Part shown: positions 21,454 through 29,843 of the stretch, piece by piece
Position numbering within the stretch: the first letter of the stretch is position 1
Layout: every line of letters begins with the position of its first letter
Assembly (NCBI RefSeq): GCF_000016505.1
Contig: NC_009706.1
Location: forward strand, 434,001-498,000
DNA from: Clostridium kluyveri DSM 555
GTDB lineage: Bacteria; Bacillota; Clostridia; Clostridiales; Clostridiaceae
Direction of reading: 5' to 3'
DNA length: 64,000 nt
Notes under the pieces: model-generated
What the model was told of the DNA's origin: nothing
The model's input: the letters and a program-made list of their open reading frames with translations, nothing else
The model's database searches: none
Translations under genes and position numbers: made by a program

Positions 21454-22209
21454 ATTATAAATTACACATTTGAACCAAAAGAAAAATACCATTTTGATGA
21501 AGAATACAAAGCTATAATCCAAAAAAGTATTGGAGAAGAAGTTTTAAAATGGGATGAAGTGTATCCTAAAGATTGGGGATTGAATTATGATTATTATAGG
21601 CATTACTCCAAATATGGTACTGGATGGAATAAAGCCAGTAATTTGTTTCACCTAGAATTTAAAACACATGCGTGGTTAAGGTTCCAAGTTTTAGAGAATT
21701 TATATATTGGAAACGCTATGTGCTATGGGGAGTACATTGATATCAATAAGACATTTAATGCTGGAGATATAGTAACAATTAATATGGCTAGTAGTGTAGA
21801 GTTTGGGAAAAAGGGACAAGTAAGTTCTAACAGTGCAAATATAACAGCATACTATATATTGCCATTTACATGGCATAATTTTATAAAGGAAGAAAGTAAC
21901 AAATACATAAAAGAATATTACAAAAGTGAAACTCAATACAATTATCTAAGAGATCATTACTATAAAAGCAAAGTGCAAGAAGTAGATAATAATAGAAGAT
22001 ACTTTAGGAATGGATTTGATAAATTTGTAGAAGATGACACCTTGAGTAGTTTATTGGATTTGGATACAGAAGTAAAAAATATGAAAATGATTAATGAAAG
22101 TACGCCATTTGGGGATACAGAACAATTATATTATATTTACAATTATCCATATGGATGTAAGTGGTTCAATGAGATGATACAAAAAGATGGTCGACTTTTT
22201 TATGAATAA
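21454..22209 (+). CDS. hypothetical phage protein with a non-ATG start
   Basis: I do not recognise this 251-residue protein (KYHFDEEYKAIIQK..., GNAMCYGEYIDINKTF...). The frame is open back to a strong SD, aaaggaggg (21441-21449). The only codons at the right distance are ATT at 21454 and ATA at 21457; the first standard start is GTG at 21559, with no SD. I therefore propose initiation at ATT or ATA, or a point mutation of a former ATG. Aromatic-rich composition and location after the tape-measure remnant suggest a distal-tail or receptor-associated protein, which is inferred. Confidence 0.6.
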   Translation: MINYTFEPKEKYHFDEEYKAIIQKSIGEEVLKWDEVYPKDWGLNYDYYRHYSKYGTGWNKASNLFHLEFKTHAWLRFQVLENLYIGNAMCYGEYIDINKTFNAGDIVTINMASSVEFGKKGQVSSNSANITAYYILPFTWHNFIKEESNKYIKEYYKSETQYNYLRDHYYKSKVQEVDNNRRYFRNGFDKFVEDDTLSSLLDLDTEVKNMKMINESTPFGDTEQLYYIYNYPYGCKWFNEMIQKDGRLFYE

Positions 22210-22318
22210 AAATTGATTTTATATTAGTGTTATTGTATAATTAAATTGTAAAAGTATATAATTTTAAGTATGTTTTATATTTATATAAATATCTACTATT
22301 TCTAATGGAGGTATTATT

Positions 22319-22471
22319 ATGAAAAGATCATTAAACCTAAATAAATTGAAAAACAGACAAAGAACTAATATTAGTTCAGAAGAAGCATTAAAAGATGTTA
22401 TACCTTTTAATTGGAGTAAAGAAGTATTAGATGGTAAAAAGAAAATAACTGTTAGTGGGGTTACTAAGTAA
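22319..22471 (+). CDS. small protein, putative antitoxin of the PemK/MazF-like toxin
   Basis: This 50-residue basic protein starts at an ATG behind ggagg (22307-22311) and ends 15 bases before the MazF-like gene. It has a charged N-terminus (MKRSLNLNKLKNRQR) and a more acidic middle (SSEEALKDVIPFNW). There is no recognisable ribbon-helix-helix or AbrB motif. The size, spacing and order match toxin-antitoxin pairs, so I call it a putative antitoxin from context alone. Confidence 0.6.
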   Translation: MKRSLNLNKLKNRQRTNISSEEALKDVIPFNWSKEVLDGKKKITVSGVTK

Positions 22472-22486
22472 AAGTGGTGAAATATA

Positions 22487-22888
22487 TTGTGTAAAGTTGG
22501 AGATATAATTCTCATTAAAAATTATAAAAGACATGGTAAAAATCTAAGGCAACATTCATTTATTGTTCTAAGTAATGAATCGGGAAAAATTGAAGGATTG
22601 AGTTATGACATTATATGTAATGTTATGTCTTCATTCAAAGATGAGAAACAAAAAAATAAAAAATTAAGTTTTCCAGGTAATTTTCCTATTGCACACGATG
22701 ATTCTATTGTTAAAAATAATAATGGCATGGATGGGTTTATTAAGACTGAACAATTATATTACTTTAAAAAAGAAAAATTAGATTATCTGGTTATTGGCGA
22801 ATTGAAAGAGGATATATTTAATTTAATATTAGAATTTATAGAAAATGAACTTGATATACCTTTAGAAGATATAACTGATAATTTATGA
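22487..22888 (+). CDS. PemK/MazF-like toxin (putative endoribonuclease)
   Basis: This 133-residue protein has the MazF/PemK SH3-like barrel pattern: KVGDIILIKNYKRHGKNLRQHSFIVLSNESGKIEG, later GMDGFIKTEQLYYF and a C-terminal helix. In the family, such proteins cleave mRNA or rRNA and are neutralised by an upstream antitoxin. The start is TTG at 22487, because ATG and GTG alternatives are absent near gtggtga. A perfect-stem terminator follows. The usual arginine-proline strand (RPxLVLS) is replaced by HSFIVLS, so the subfamily is divergent. Confidence 0.65.
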   Translation: MCKVGDIILIKNYKRHGKNLRQHSFIVLSNESGKIEGLSYDIICNVMSSFKDEKQKNKKLSFPGNFPIAHDDSIVKNNNGMDGFIKTEQLYYFKKEKLDYLVIGELKEDIFNLILEFIENELDIPLEDITDNL

Positions 22889-22938
22889 GAGTAAAAATAG
22901 TACAAGCTTTTAATTAATCTATAAAAATTAAGATATTT

Positions 22939-22970
22939 AAAGAACTTATAGCAATATAAGTTCTTTTTTA
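22939..22970 (+). terminator. intrinsic terminator of the toxin-antitoxin pair
   Basis: aaagaacttata (22939-22950) and tataagttcttt (22955-22966) form a perfect 12-bp stem with a gcaa loop, followed by Ts. Confidence 0.9.
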
Positions 22971-23004
22971 ATGCAAAAAATTAATAAGGAAAGGGATTGA
23001 TAAG

Positions 23005-23409
23005 GTGAAAAAAAGTGTACCTGCTGAAATAAAAAAGATACTAAATAGTAATAGCCAAAAATTATCTTATTTTGTTAAATGGTATGTAGACAGTGATAGG
23101 AGTGAAGAAAATTATGATAAAGAAATAAAATCCATGTGTCAGGTGGAATATGAGACAGCCATGAGTGATTGGCTGTTAAGAGAAGATGTACAGGGAGCTA
23201 TTAAGGCATATCTAAAGAGTGTTAGGAATTTAAAGATGCTGGATATTTACAATAGTATGTACGATAAAGCTGTAAACAAAAGTGATGTTAATAGTGCCAA
23301 GTGGTGCCAGGATTTTTTAACAAGTGATTTTTTTGAAAGTAAAGAAGATGAAATTGATAATTACTTAAGTGGGATTAACATACCTGGATTGAAGAGAGGT
23401 GATAAATAA
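23005..23409 (+). CDS. terS: putative phage terminase small subunit
   Basis: This is a 134-residue, mostly helical, charged protein. Its stop overlaps the start of the large terminase subunit by one base (TAATG), the usual terS-terL arrangement. The call rests on position and size; the sequence itself (MKKSVPAEIKKIL... LREDVQGAIKAYLKSVRNLKMLDIYN) has only general similarity to DNA-recognition subunits. The start is GTG at 23005 behind aaggaaaggga. Confidence 0.65.
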   Translation: MKKSVPAEIKKILNSNSQKLSYFVKWYVDSDRSEENYDKEIKSMCQVEYETAMSDWLLREDVQGAIKAYLKSVRNLKMLDIYNSMYDKAVNKSDVNSAKWCQDFLTSDFFESKEDEIDNYLSGINIPGLKRGDK

Positions 23410-24974
23410 TGGGATTAAGTAAAGAAACTGCACAAAAATTAAAGTACCTGTGGGAAGATGGTCATGAAATTGAATGGATTGAAACATTTATAAAAATAGT
23501 TAATAAGGATACGAAATTAGTACCTTTTATACTTACGCCAGAGCAAAAAAAATTTGTTGAAGAATTAGTTAAATACGGTATTGTACTAAAAAGTAGACAA
23601 CTAGGAATTTCTGTAATTATAATTGCTTTAAGCATAAGGCAGTGTATTGTATATCCTAATTCAAATTGTTTACTTGTATCACACGATCAAAAATCATGTA
23701 ATGCCATATTTGATAAATTAAAACAACAATTTAATTCATTACCTATGTGGTTAAAACCTAAAGAAAACGCTAATAACCGTCAAGAAATAAAAATGGCTAA
23801 TGGTAGCAAAATTTCTGCTGTCTGTGCTGGAAATAAAGATGTAGGTCGTGGGGATACTTTGCATTTAGTACATTTAAGCGAATTTGCATTTTGGAAGATG
23901 CCTGAAAAACAATTAAATTCTATTACTCAGGCATTAGCACCAGATGGAAAATTAATTATAGAATCTACTGCAAACGGTCTAAATTATTTTTATAATTTAT
24001 ATTTCCAAGCTAAAAACAATGAAAATAGTTATAAGAGTTTCTTTTTTAATTGGATTGATGGAAGTACATTATTTGAGAAGGATTATGAAAATAGTGTTGA
24101 AATATATAAGGCAAAGAATAATAATGAATTGCTTAAAGTAGAAGAATTAAATGATGAAGAAAAGGAACTTGTTAATTTAGGAGCCACCATGGAACAATTA
24201 ATGTGGAGAAGGTTAAAAGTTGCCAGTGGGGGACTTGATGCCTTTCATATGGAGTACCCTAGTCAAGATATAGAAGCTTTTATTTCAACAGGAGCAAATG
24301 TATTTGATAATAAAAGAATAACTGAAGTTCAAAGATCGATTAAGAAAAATAATTACATACCAAAAAATAATATAACTGATTTACCATTAGAATTACAAAA
24401 GTTTTATGGTAGGTCATTTTTTATTTACCAAATACCACAAGTAGGACAAAAATATTATATCGGTTGTGATTTAAGTGAAGGTGTGGGGTTAGATCATTCT
24501 GTGGTAGAAGTATTTAGTCAAGATGGTGAACAAGTAGCAGAATTCTATAATAATAAGGTTAAACCATATCAGATGGCTGAAATAATCAATATGATAGGAA
24601 GATATTATAATAAGGCACTTCTTAATATTGAGCGTGCTAGTGGAGGTAATAGTTGTATTGAAAGGTTGAGATACAACTACAAATATTTAAATATGTTAAA
24701 GCAAAAAATGTTTGATGAGAGAAATAAAGCTATTTGGCGACTGGGATTTGAAACAAATAGTAAAAGCAAAAATATTATAATAAATGACTTTATTGAATTA
24801 TTTGATACAGGAGCTATAAAAATAAACTCTTTGAGATTGCTTCAAGAGATGCAAACATTTGTTATCAATGATACTGGAAACATGGGAGCTAATTCAGGAA
24901 GTCATGATGATTGTGTAATGGGTACAGCTTTGGCATTATTTGCCCTTAAAGATGGCAGACATTATAAATGGTAA
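23409..24974 (+). CDS. terL: phage terminase large subunit
   Basis: This packaging ATPase-nuclease pumps DNA into the phage head. It is 521 residues and apparently full length. The ATPase half has an adenine-binding segment (FILTPEQKKFVEELVKYGIV), the atypical Walker A KSRQLGISV, and Walker B-like LHLVHLSEFAFW with the following STANG coupling motif. The RNase H-like nuclease half starts YYIGCDLSEGVGLDHS and ends SGSHDDCVMGTALALFAL, giving acidic metal ligands. It is the best-preserved phage gene in the element. The portal gene follows after 15 bases. Confidence 0.92.
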   Translation: MGLSKETAQKLKYLWEDGHEIEWIETFIKIVNKDTKLVPFILTPEQKKFVEELVKYGIVLKSRQLGISVIIIALSIRQCIVYPNSNCLLVSHDQKSCNAIFDKLKQQFNSLPMWLKPKENANNRQEIKMANGSKISAVCAGNKDVGRGDTLHLVHLSEFAFWKMPEKQLNSITQALAPDGKLIIESTANGLNYFYNLYFQAKNNENSYKSFFFNWIDGSTLFEKDYENSVEIYKAKNNNELLKVEELNDEEKELVNLGATMEQLMWRRLKVASGGLDAFHMEYPSQDIEAFISTGANVFDNKRITEVQRSIKKNNYIPKNNITDLPLELQKFYGRSFFIYQIPQVGQKYYIGCDLSEGVGLDHSVVEVFSQDGEQVAEFYNNKVKPYQMAEIINMIGRYYNKALLNIERASGGNSCIERLRYNYKYLNMLKQKMFDERNKAIWRLGFETNSKSKNIIINDFIELFDTGAIKINSLRLLQEMQTFVINDTGNMGANSGSHDDCVMGTALALFALKDGRHYKW

Positions 24975-24989
24975 GAAAGGATTGATTAA

Positions 24990-26009
24990 GTGGATATAAA
25001 AGAATACATAAATTGTAATTATAATGGGAGTAAGACATGGTTTTGCGAGGAAGTAAAGCAAAGTTATAATTTAAGCAGAATTAGTAAAATAGTGTGTAAT
25101 AAAAACTATTTGGCCGGAAAGCATAAAATATTAGGAAAACCTGATATGCAATTTAAAGGTGGAGAATATAAAACCAAAAAACTTATTATACAAAAAGCAA
25201 AGACTATTTTAAATTTCCATAGTACATATCTTTTGGGCAAGCCATTGTCGTTAACAGGAAGTGAAAACAAAGTTAAAGAATATCAAATTATATATAGAGG
25301 GGCAGATTACAATGAAATTGATTTTGATATAATTGATAATATAGGTAAATATGGAGATGCGTATGAATATGTGTATCTGGATGAAAATAAAAATATATGC
25401 AGTAAATTAATTGATAGTGCTGATGCTTATCCAGTTTATAACAATAGTAATGAATATATAGCATTCATAGAACATTGGACAAGTACGTATAAAAATATTG
25501 ATAGCAACGTAGAGTATTTTACTATATATTACACAGACAGAGTAGAACAGTGGAATAATGAAAGTGGTAATTTAATTATGGTTAGTAGCAGTAATAATTT
25601 AAGTGGATTGCCCATTCATTATCATAATAAAAATGATATTGATCCTAATTTTGGAGTATCTTTGTTAGAGGATATAAAGTTCATTTTGGATGAGGTAGAG
25701 GATTTATTATCTAAGCTAGGAGATGCCATATATACATTATCAATTAACCCTATTCCAGTTACTATAGGGCAGGAGTTGCTTGAAAAAACAATTAATGCAG
25801 ATGTAGTAGGGTATGCAATTTCATTGGAAGATGGGGCAGATATGAAGTATATAAATGCTACCATGGATTATAATACCATAAAAATATATTTAGATAAGCT
25901 AGAACAGGAGTTGAATAGGTTGAAAGAGGAAGACGCTAATGATAGTGGTAGTAAGGATGATAATGTACAGGTTAACAGAAATAATTTGGATGGAAAGATT
26001 GTTAACTGA
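24990..26009 (+). CDS. phage portal protein (SPP1 gp6-like), probably internally deleted
   Basis: In phages this protein forms the dodecameric portal ring. The first 290 residues match the family: KMVNYLLGKPL-type motif as FHSTYLLGKPLSLTG, DIIDNIGKYGDAYEYVYLDE, and the GVSLLEDIKFILDEVEDLLSKLGD helix. Family members are usually about 430-500 residues; this one has 339. The clip-to-C-terminal helices are largely missing, and the tail jumps to a charged EEDANDSGSKDDN end. An internal deletion is likely. The start is GTG at 24990. No scaffold, protease or capsid gene follows. Confidence 0.78.
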   Translation: MDIKEYINCNYNGSKTWFCEEVKQSYNLSRISKIVCNKNYLAGKHKILGKPDMQFKGGEYKTKKLIIQKAKTILNFHSTYLLGKPLSLTGSENKVKEYQIIYRGADYNEIDFDIIDNIGKYGDAYEYVYLDENKNICSKLIDSADAYPVYNNSNEYIAFIEHWTSTYKNIDSNVEYFTIYYTDRVEQWNNESGNLIMVSSSNNLSGLPIHYHNKNDIDPNFGVSLLEDIKFILDEVEDLLSKLGDAIYTLSINPIPVTIGQELLEKTINADVVGYAISLEDGADMKYINATMDYNTIKIYLDKLEQELNRLKEEDANDSGSKDDNVQVNRNNLDGKIVN

Positions 26010-26688
26010 TATTTGAAAATTAGTTAACATAATATCGAGTTGTACTGAGTAGTCAGTTTCTTTTTTATAACACACAAAATTTTAAAAAATTAAATATCTT
26101 AACTTAAGGATGTCATTATAATTATTAAGAAATAAAAGCATACTTGAAAATTTTACCTGTGGTGCTAGGCAACAAAAGAGCAAATTCAATGATATAATAT
26201 ACATAATATGCAGTATTGATGAAACTTTATACAATGTAAATAAAAGGCATATTATAGTATAATTAATGTGATATATAGTAATAAAAGGTAAAATAATTAC
26301 CAATTTTTCGTATTCTCAATAGTAATTTATAGATAATTAAAATGCGAAGTTGTATAAATGCAGGTATATCAATAGGTTAGAGAATTTCATATGATATTTA
26401 CAAGATCGCTAAATTATATTTAGCGAAGTTGTTATATCAATTGAGTTTAACTATCATTTAGAAGTTCCCTTGTAAATGTATAAACTTACAAGGGCATTAA
26501 AAGAAGCAATTCCCCTCTTCTGTTAATTTTGTTGTAGTTAGTACAATTTTTACCCACAGCAAAAATTGAGTTTTTCACACTAAAATACCTTTAAACCTAC
26601 CCCGTTAACCCGTTTGAGGGTGTTTTGTCTCTTAGGTTTATGTGAATAAAATTCATAAGAAGCTGATAAATGAAAGGAAAGATTTTTA
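26010..26688. other. non-coding stretch after the portal gene
   Basis: This 679-base AT-rich region stands where capsid genes would be expected. It holds no convincing reading frame. A 9-bp inverted repeat cccttgtaa (26467-26475) / ttacaaggg (26486-26494) and a C/T-rich patch near 26590-26630 are the only structures I see. It is consistent with a deletion scar or decayed capsid genes. Confidence 0.5.
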
Positions 26689-26943
26689 ATGAGATGGAGT
26701 GAAGCACGAAAAATATATCCTAATAAATGGCTCTTGTTGGAAGCGATAGAAGCTTATTCAGAAAAAGGTAAAAGAATTGTTGAAGATTTTTCAATTATAA
26801 ATGTACATGCTCAAGGGAAAGATGCTCTAAAAGAATATGCAGAAAAACATAGAAAGAATAAAAATAGAGAAATGTATGTTTATAATACAAAAAATAAAGA
26901 ACTATTGATAGAAGAAAGAAATTGGATTGGAGTGCGTACATAG
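26689..26943 (+). CDS. conserved hypothetical protein (clostridial)
   Basis: This 84-residue protein begins MRWSEARKIYPNKWLLLEAIEA and ends EERNWIGVRT. I recognise the pattern as a small family in Firmicutes that often precedes a retropepsin-like aspartic protease gene. No such protease follows here. The SD gaaaggaaag is present, and the flanks are non-coding. It is probably expressed, with function unknown. Confidence 0.7.
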   Translation: MRWSEARKIYPNKWLLLEAIEAYSEKGKRIVEDFSIINVHAQGKDALKEYAEKHRKNKNREMYVYNTKNKELLIEERNWIGVRT

Positions 26944-26998
26944 GAATAATAATAGAAGAGGTAAGGTTAAACATAATTATATGAAATGAAGATTAAAA

Positions 26999-27026
26999 GG
27001 GCGTCCAATTAGAGGATGTCTTTTTT
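26999..27026 (+). terminator. short hairpin with T run
   Basis: ggcgtcc and ggatgtc pair with wobbles (arms near 27000-27006 and 27014-27020), followed by six T. A similar structure follows the next gene, so each small phage gene here has its own weak terminator. Confidence 0.6.
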
Positions 27027-27056
27027 ATATCTAAAAACAAGAAAGGAAGTAATACT

Positions 27057-27359
27057 TTGGGAAGTGTAAAATATAGCAAAATAAAAACAAGCAATGGGTT
27101 AATAAATTTAAACATGAATGATAATGTTGAAATACATGAATTTGATTGTGATAATTATGAATATTTAAAAGTTTATGCTGCTGCTGGTAGATTAAAGTTA
27201 TATGTAAATCATTCAGATGATTATATATCAATAGATGTTAATGGACTTATAGAATTTGAATTAAAAGATTTTCAAATAAATCATGTTAAATTTGAATTGG
27301 ATGATGTGCCAGAAGGTGGAGTAAGGGAAGGTTATTTACAATATTATCTATGCAAATAA
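27057..27359 (+). CDS. hypothetical phage protein
   Basis: This 100-residue protein starts with TTG behind gaaaggaag. It looks all-beta (EIHEFDCDNYEYLKVYAAAGRLKLYVNH), possibly a small jelly-roll or decoration protein of the head. No family is recognised with confidence. It is flanked by two matching hairpin terminators. Confidence 0.6.
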   Translation: MGSVKYSKIKTSNGLINLNMNDNVEIHEFDCDNYEYLKVYAAAGRLKLYVNHSDDYISIDVNGLIEFELKDFQINHVKFELDDVPEGGVREGYLQYYLCK

Positions 27360-27386
27360 GGTGTCCAAAATTAAGGGTGCCTTTTT
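27360..27386 (+). terminator. short hairpin with T run
   Basis: ggtgtcc (27360-27366) pairs through several G-U wobbles with gggtgcc (27375-27381), and five T follow. It is like the hairpin at 26999. Confidence 0.6.
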
Positions 27387-27420
27387 ATATATTTAAAATA
27401 GGAAAGGAAGAGGTATATTA

Positions 27421-27783
27421 ATGGCTATAACTGTATTAGAAAGGTTGAAATTAGAATTACATCATAAAGATTATTTTAAAGATGAAGAATACTCTATATA
27501 TTTAAAAGAAAATAATTTAGATCCTATAGATACATATAATAAGGAAGAAATGCAAAGGAAGTTATTGTTTACAATTATAGATATATTAGAAACATTAGTA
27601 AACGATATTGATTTAATGCGAAAGATAGAAGATCCAACAACTCAATTGAGTATATCTGAATGTTATAAATTATTAGAAACAAGAATTCAAAAAATTAAAG
27701 ATAGAATCGCGACATTACCTGATCCAGATGATGAAGATGGTAACTCCAATATTTTTATGTTATTCAGTAAGAATAGGTGGTAG
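27421..27783 (+). CDS. hypothetical phage head-tail region protein
   Basis: This is a 120-residue, mainly helical protein (LLFTIIDILETLVNDIDLMRKIE..., CYKLLETRIQKIKDRIATL). It is followed after 4 bases by a head-tail/Ig-domain gene. Small helical proteins in this position are often head-completion or DNA-packaging adaptors; that is inference from position. The SD is gaaaggaagagg. Confidence 0.6.
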   Translation: MAITVLERLKLELHHKDYFKDEEYSIYLKENNLDPIDTYNKEEMQRKLLFTIIDILETLVNDIDLMRKIEDPTTQLSISECYKLLETRIQKIKDRIATLPDPDDEDGNSNIFMLFSKNRW

Positions 27784-27787
27784 CTAA

Positions 27788-28930
27788 ATGAATACATTAT
27801 TAAATTTTTATAATGTTGCAATAAAAAGAATGGGAAAGACCTGTGTAGTAAATGGTATTAATATTGTAGGTATTTTCAAGGAAATAGAAGACAAAAATTC
27901 AATAGATACAAAATATTTTATAACTGCTACAAATATAAAACAAGGTGATATAATAGAGTATAATGATATGAAGTATTTAATAATTAATAAGAATGAAAAT
28001 ATTAACGATGTTTATAATGTATACATTATAAGGAAATGCCCATATACAATTAACTTTAATATAGGTGGCTCTATAAATGTTGTTACAGGATATATAGAAA
28101 CAAAAATGTTTGATGTCAACGATTCTAAAAAAATAATATTACCAGGAGGAACCATTATTGTAACGGTTCCATTAAATGGAATAACAAGCAGAATTGAAAT
28201 CGAACATACATTTATAAAGATGGGGGCAGTATGGAGAATTATTGGACTTGATCTAAGTTTAGAAGGATTGTTAAAAATTACTGCTAAAGAAACTCAAATA
28301 TCTCCATCTAACGATATGGAAAATGAAATAACTGGAGGAGGTAAGTTTTATAATTATGTTATGACCTTTACTCCTAAAAACATCAATATTAATGTAGGAA
28401 TCACACAGAAGATAATAACTACAATATCAAAGGATGGCAATATTGTGAGTAATCCTATAATTACATATTCTAGTAATAATACATCCGTAGCCATTGTAGA
28501 TTCAAATGGAATTGTAAGTGGTATTTCTCAAGGCACTTGTAATATAACAGTAACATTTGAAGGGGACTCACAGGTATATACAAAAGTAATACCAGTAACA
28601 ATCAATGCTGTAGTAGCAAAAACAGTTAAATCCTCAACAAATTATAACGATATTGGAGAAATTACAAAACAAATAAAATTATTACGAGGTGATACTGCGA
28701 ATATTACAGTATATGCTTACAAAAATAATTTAAAAGAATCAGATACATTTACATTTAGTTTTTCCGGTGTTGATTCTACTTATTACATTAAAAATATTAT
28801 AGATGGCAATAATTTTAGTATTAAAAATGTTAGAGGTAGTGGTGGACAATATCTGACGATTACAGCTATTTCAACATCAGATAGTAGTGTAACAGGCAGT
28901 ATTGAAATTAGATTAGCTGGAGAATGGTAA
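27788..28930 (+). CDS. phage structural protein with Ig-like (BIG2) domain
   Basis: This is a 380-residue protein. Residues 1-95 have a compact beta fold (ATNIKQGDIIEYNDMKYLIINKNEN) like phage head-tail joining proteins. Residues about 190-275 form a BIG2 Ig-like domain (FTPKNININVGITQKI, then SSNNTSVAIVDSNGIVSGISQGTCNITVTF). A further beta-rich domain (about 285-380) ends IEIRLAGEW. Ig-like domains decorate capsids or tails and bind carbohydrate weakly. It is the last gene before the right attachment repeat. Confidence 0.75.
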   Translation: MNTLLNFYNVAIKRMGKTCVVNGINIVGIFKEIEDKNSIDTKYFITATNIKQGDIIEYNDMKYLIINKNENINDVYNVYIIRKCPYTINFNIGGSINVVTGYIETKMFDVNDSKKIILPGGTIIVTVPLNGITSRIEIEHTFIKMGAVWRIIGLDLSLEGLLKITAKETQISPSNDMENEITGGGKFYNYVMTFTPKNININVGITQKIITTISKDGNIVSNPIITYSSNNTSVAIVDSNGIVSGISQGTCNITVTFEGDSQVYTKVIPVTINAVVAKTVKSSTNYNDIGEITKQIKLLRGDTANITVYAYKNNLKESDTFTFSFSGVDSTYYIKNIIDGNNFSIKNVRGSGGQYLTITAISTSDSSVTGSIEIRLAGEW

Positions 28931-29179
28931 TACTATTTTATTTAATTAAGTGTAATAAAATATAGTTTCAGTAAAAGTAAATTTTTTTACTGGAATTTAG
29001 GTGCTAAATCTCTGGAATTTCCGTAAAAATGTTGACTAGATAAAGAGTTAAATTTATAATAAATTTAGAAAAACGTCATAAATGCTTTTTATGATGTATC
29101 GAAGGGATTTGAAAAGTGGTTTTGAAGGTATGCCACAAAACATATCGAAAGATAAAAACATTGCAGGTATTGAAAATAC
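28931..29179. other. non-coding right end of the element
   Basis: About 250 bases hold no gene. There is an inverted repeat cagtaaaa (28969-28976) / ttttactg (28985-28992) without a T run, and a smaller cataaa/tttatg palindrome near 29077-29095. Such repeats could be integrase arm-type sites, but this is not supported further. Confidence 0.4.
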
Positions 29180-29328
29180 TCCACAGATGCCATGACTTCT
29201 GACTGGGCTAGAATACCTTATGAAGTTTTAGATAAAGTTTCAAGAAGAATTGTTAATGAAGTTAAAGGAGTAAACAGGATTGTTTATGATATAACCTCAA
29301 AGCCACCAGCAACTATTGAGTGGGAATA
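29180..29328 (+). pseudogene. right attachment repeat (attR) with displaced guaA 3' end
   Basis: Bases 29180-29301 are identical to guaA 14303-14424. Bases 29302-29328 continue the same frame to TAA and encode the same final residues (PPATIEWE) with different codons (aag cca cca gca act). Lacking the rest of guaA, it is only a fragment. It is probably the tail that the resident guaA had before this element inserted. Confidence 0.92.
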
Positions 29329-29400
29329 AAAGTGATGTGCTGTTAAGCCAGTGTTTACAGAATGTTGAAATAGATTTATAGTTGAATAATTAAGTTAGTG

Positions 29401-29437
29401 AAAAGTAATTAGGATAGAAATATCTTAGTTACTTTTT
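29401..29437 (+). terminator. guaA-type terminator copy
   Basis: aaaagtaattaggata (29401-29416) pairs with tatcttagttactttt (about 29421-29436), ending in Ts. It occupies the same place after the guaA tail as the terminator at 14498. Confidence 0.75.
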
Positions 29438-29473
29438 TCTGTTTTTTGCAGTGTTTTTGGAGGTGATTCGTAT

Positions 29474-29709
29474 ATGCGAAAAGGTGACATCAAAGGGGGC
29501 AATTATTCAAGCAAAAACCAGAGATAAAAAAGACTTATAAAGAACTGTTTGAGGAGTTCATAATATCAATAAAGATAAAGGGGAGGAGCAAATACACACT
29601 AAGAAGCTATAAGCACCACAATAAATATTTCACTGATTTTTTAGGGGCAAATACATTAGCATTAGAAGAATGGTGTATATTACGGATTACATATAGGATA
29701 ATGAAGTAA
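29474..29709 (+). pseudogene. integrase remnant (N-terminal part)
   Basis: ATG at 29474 follows ggaggtgatt, but the frame breaks after 16 codons. In another frame, KTYKELFEEFIISIKIKGRSKYTLRSYKHHNKYFTDFL parallels the core-binding domain of the integrase at 14580 (TYQEAFKEY..., YYHNKYFCEFL). The catalytic domain is gone. This is the left end of an older element at the same site. Confidence 0.8.
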
Positions 29710-29843
29710 TGATATTTCATCCCCAAAGCAAAACGAATGAGGCAGGCCGTGACAATGTACTATGGTTTAAACTAGAAATGAAGATGAATAAATAAGGAGA
29801 TAAAGCAAAGAATAAACTTATATCTAATAAGGAGGTGAGTAAT

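Larger units (their letters stand above)
14425..29301. mobile_element. decayed prophage-like integrative element in guaA
   Basis: The element is about 14.9 kb, bounded by the 122-bp direct repeats of the guaA 3' coding sequence. It begins with an integrase at its left end and carries phage terminase, portal, head-tail and tape-measure sequences mixed with small genes. The module order is abnormal: a tape-measure remnant precedes the terminase, and there is no major capsid, protease, lysis or full tail cluster. It is therefore probably non-productive. The internal genes are very AT-rich, like the host. The guaA 3' end is known as an integration site for islands in other bacteria. Confidence 0.85.
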
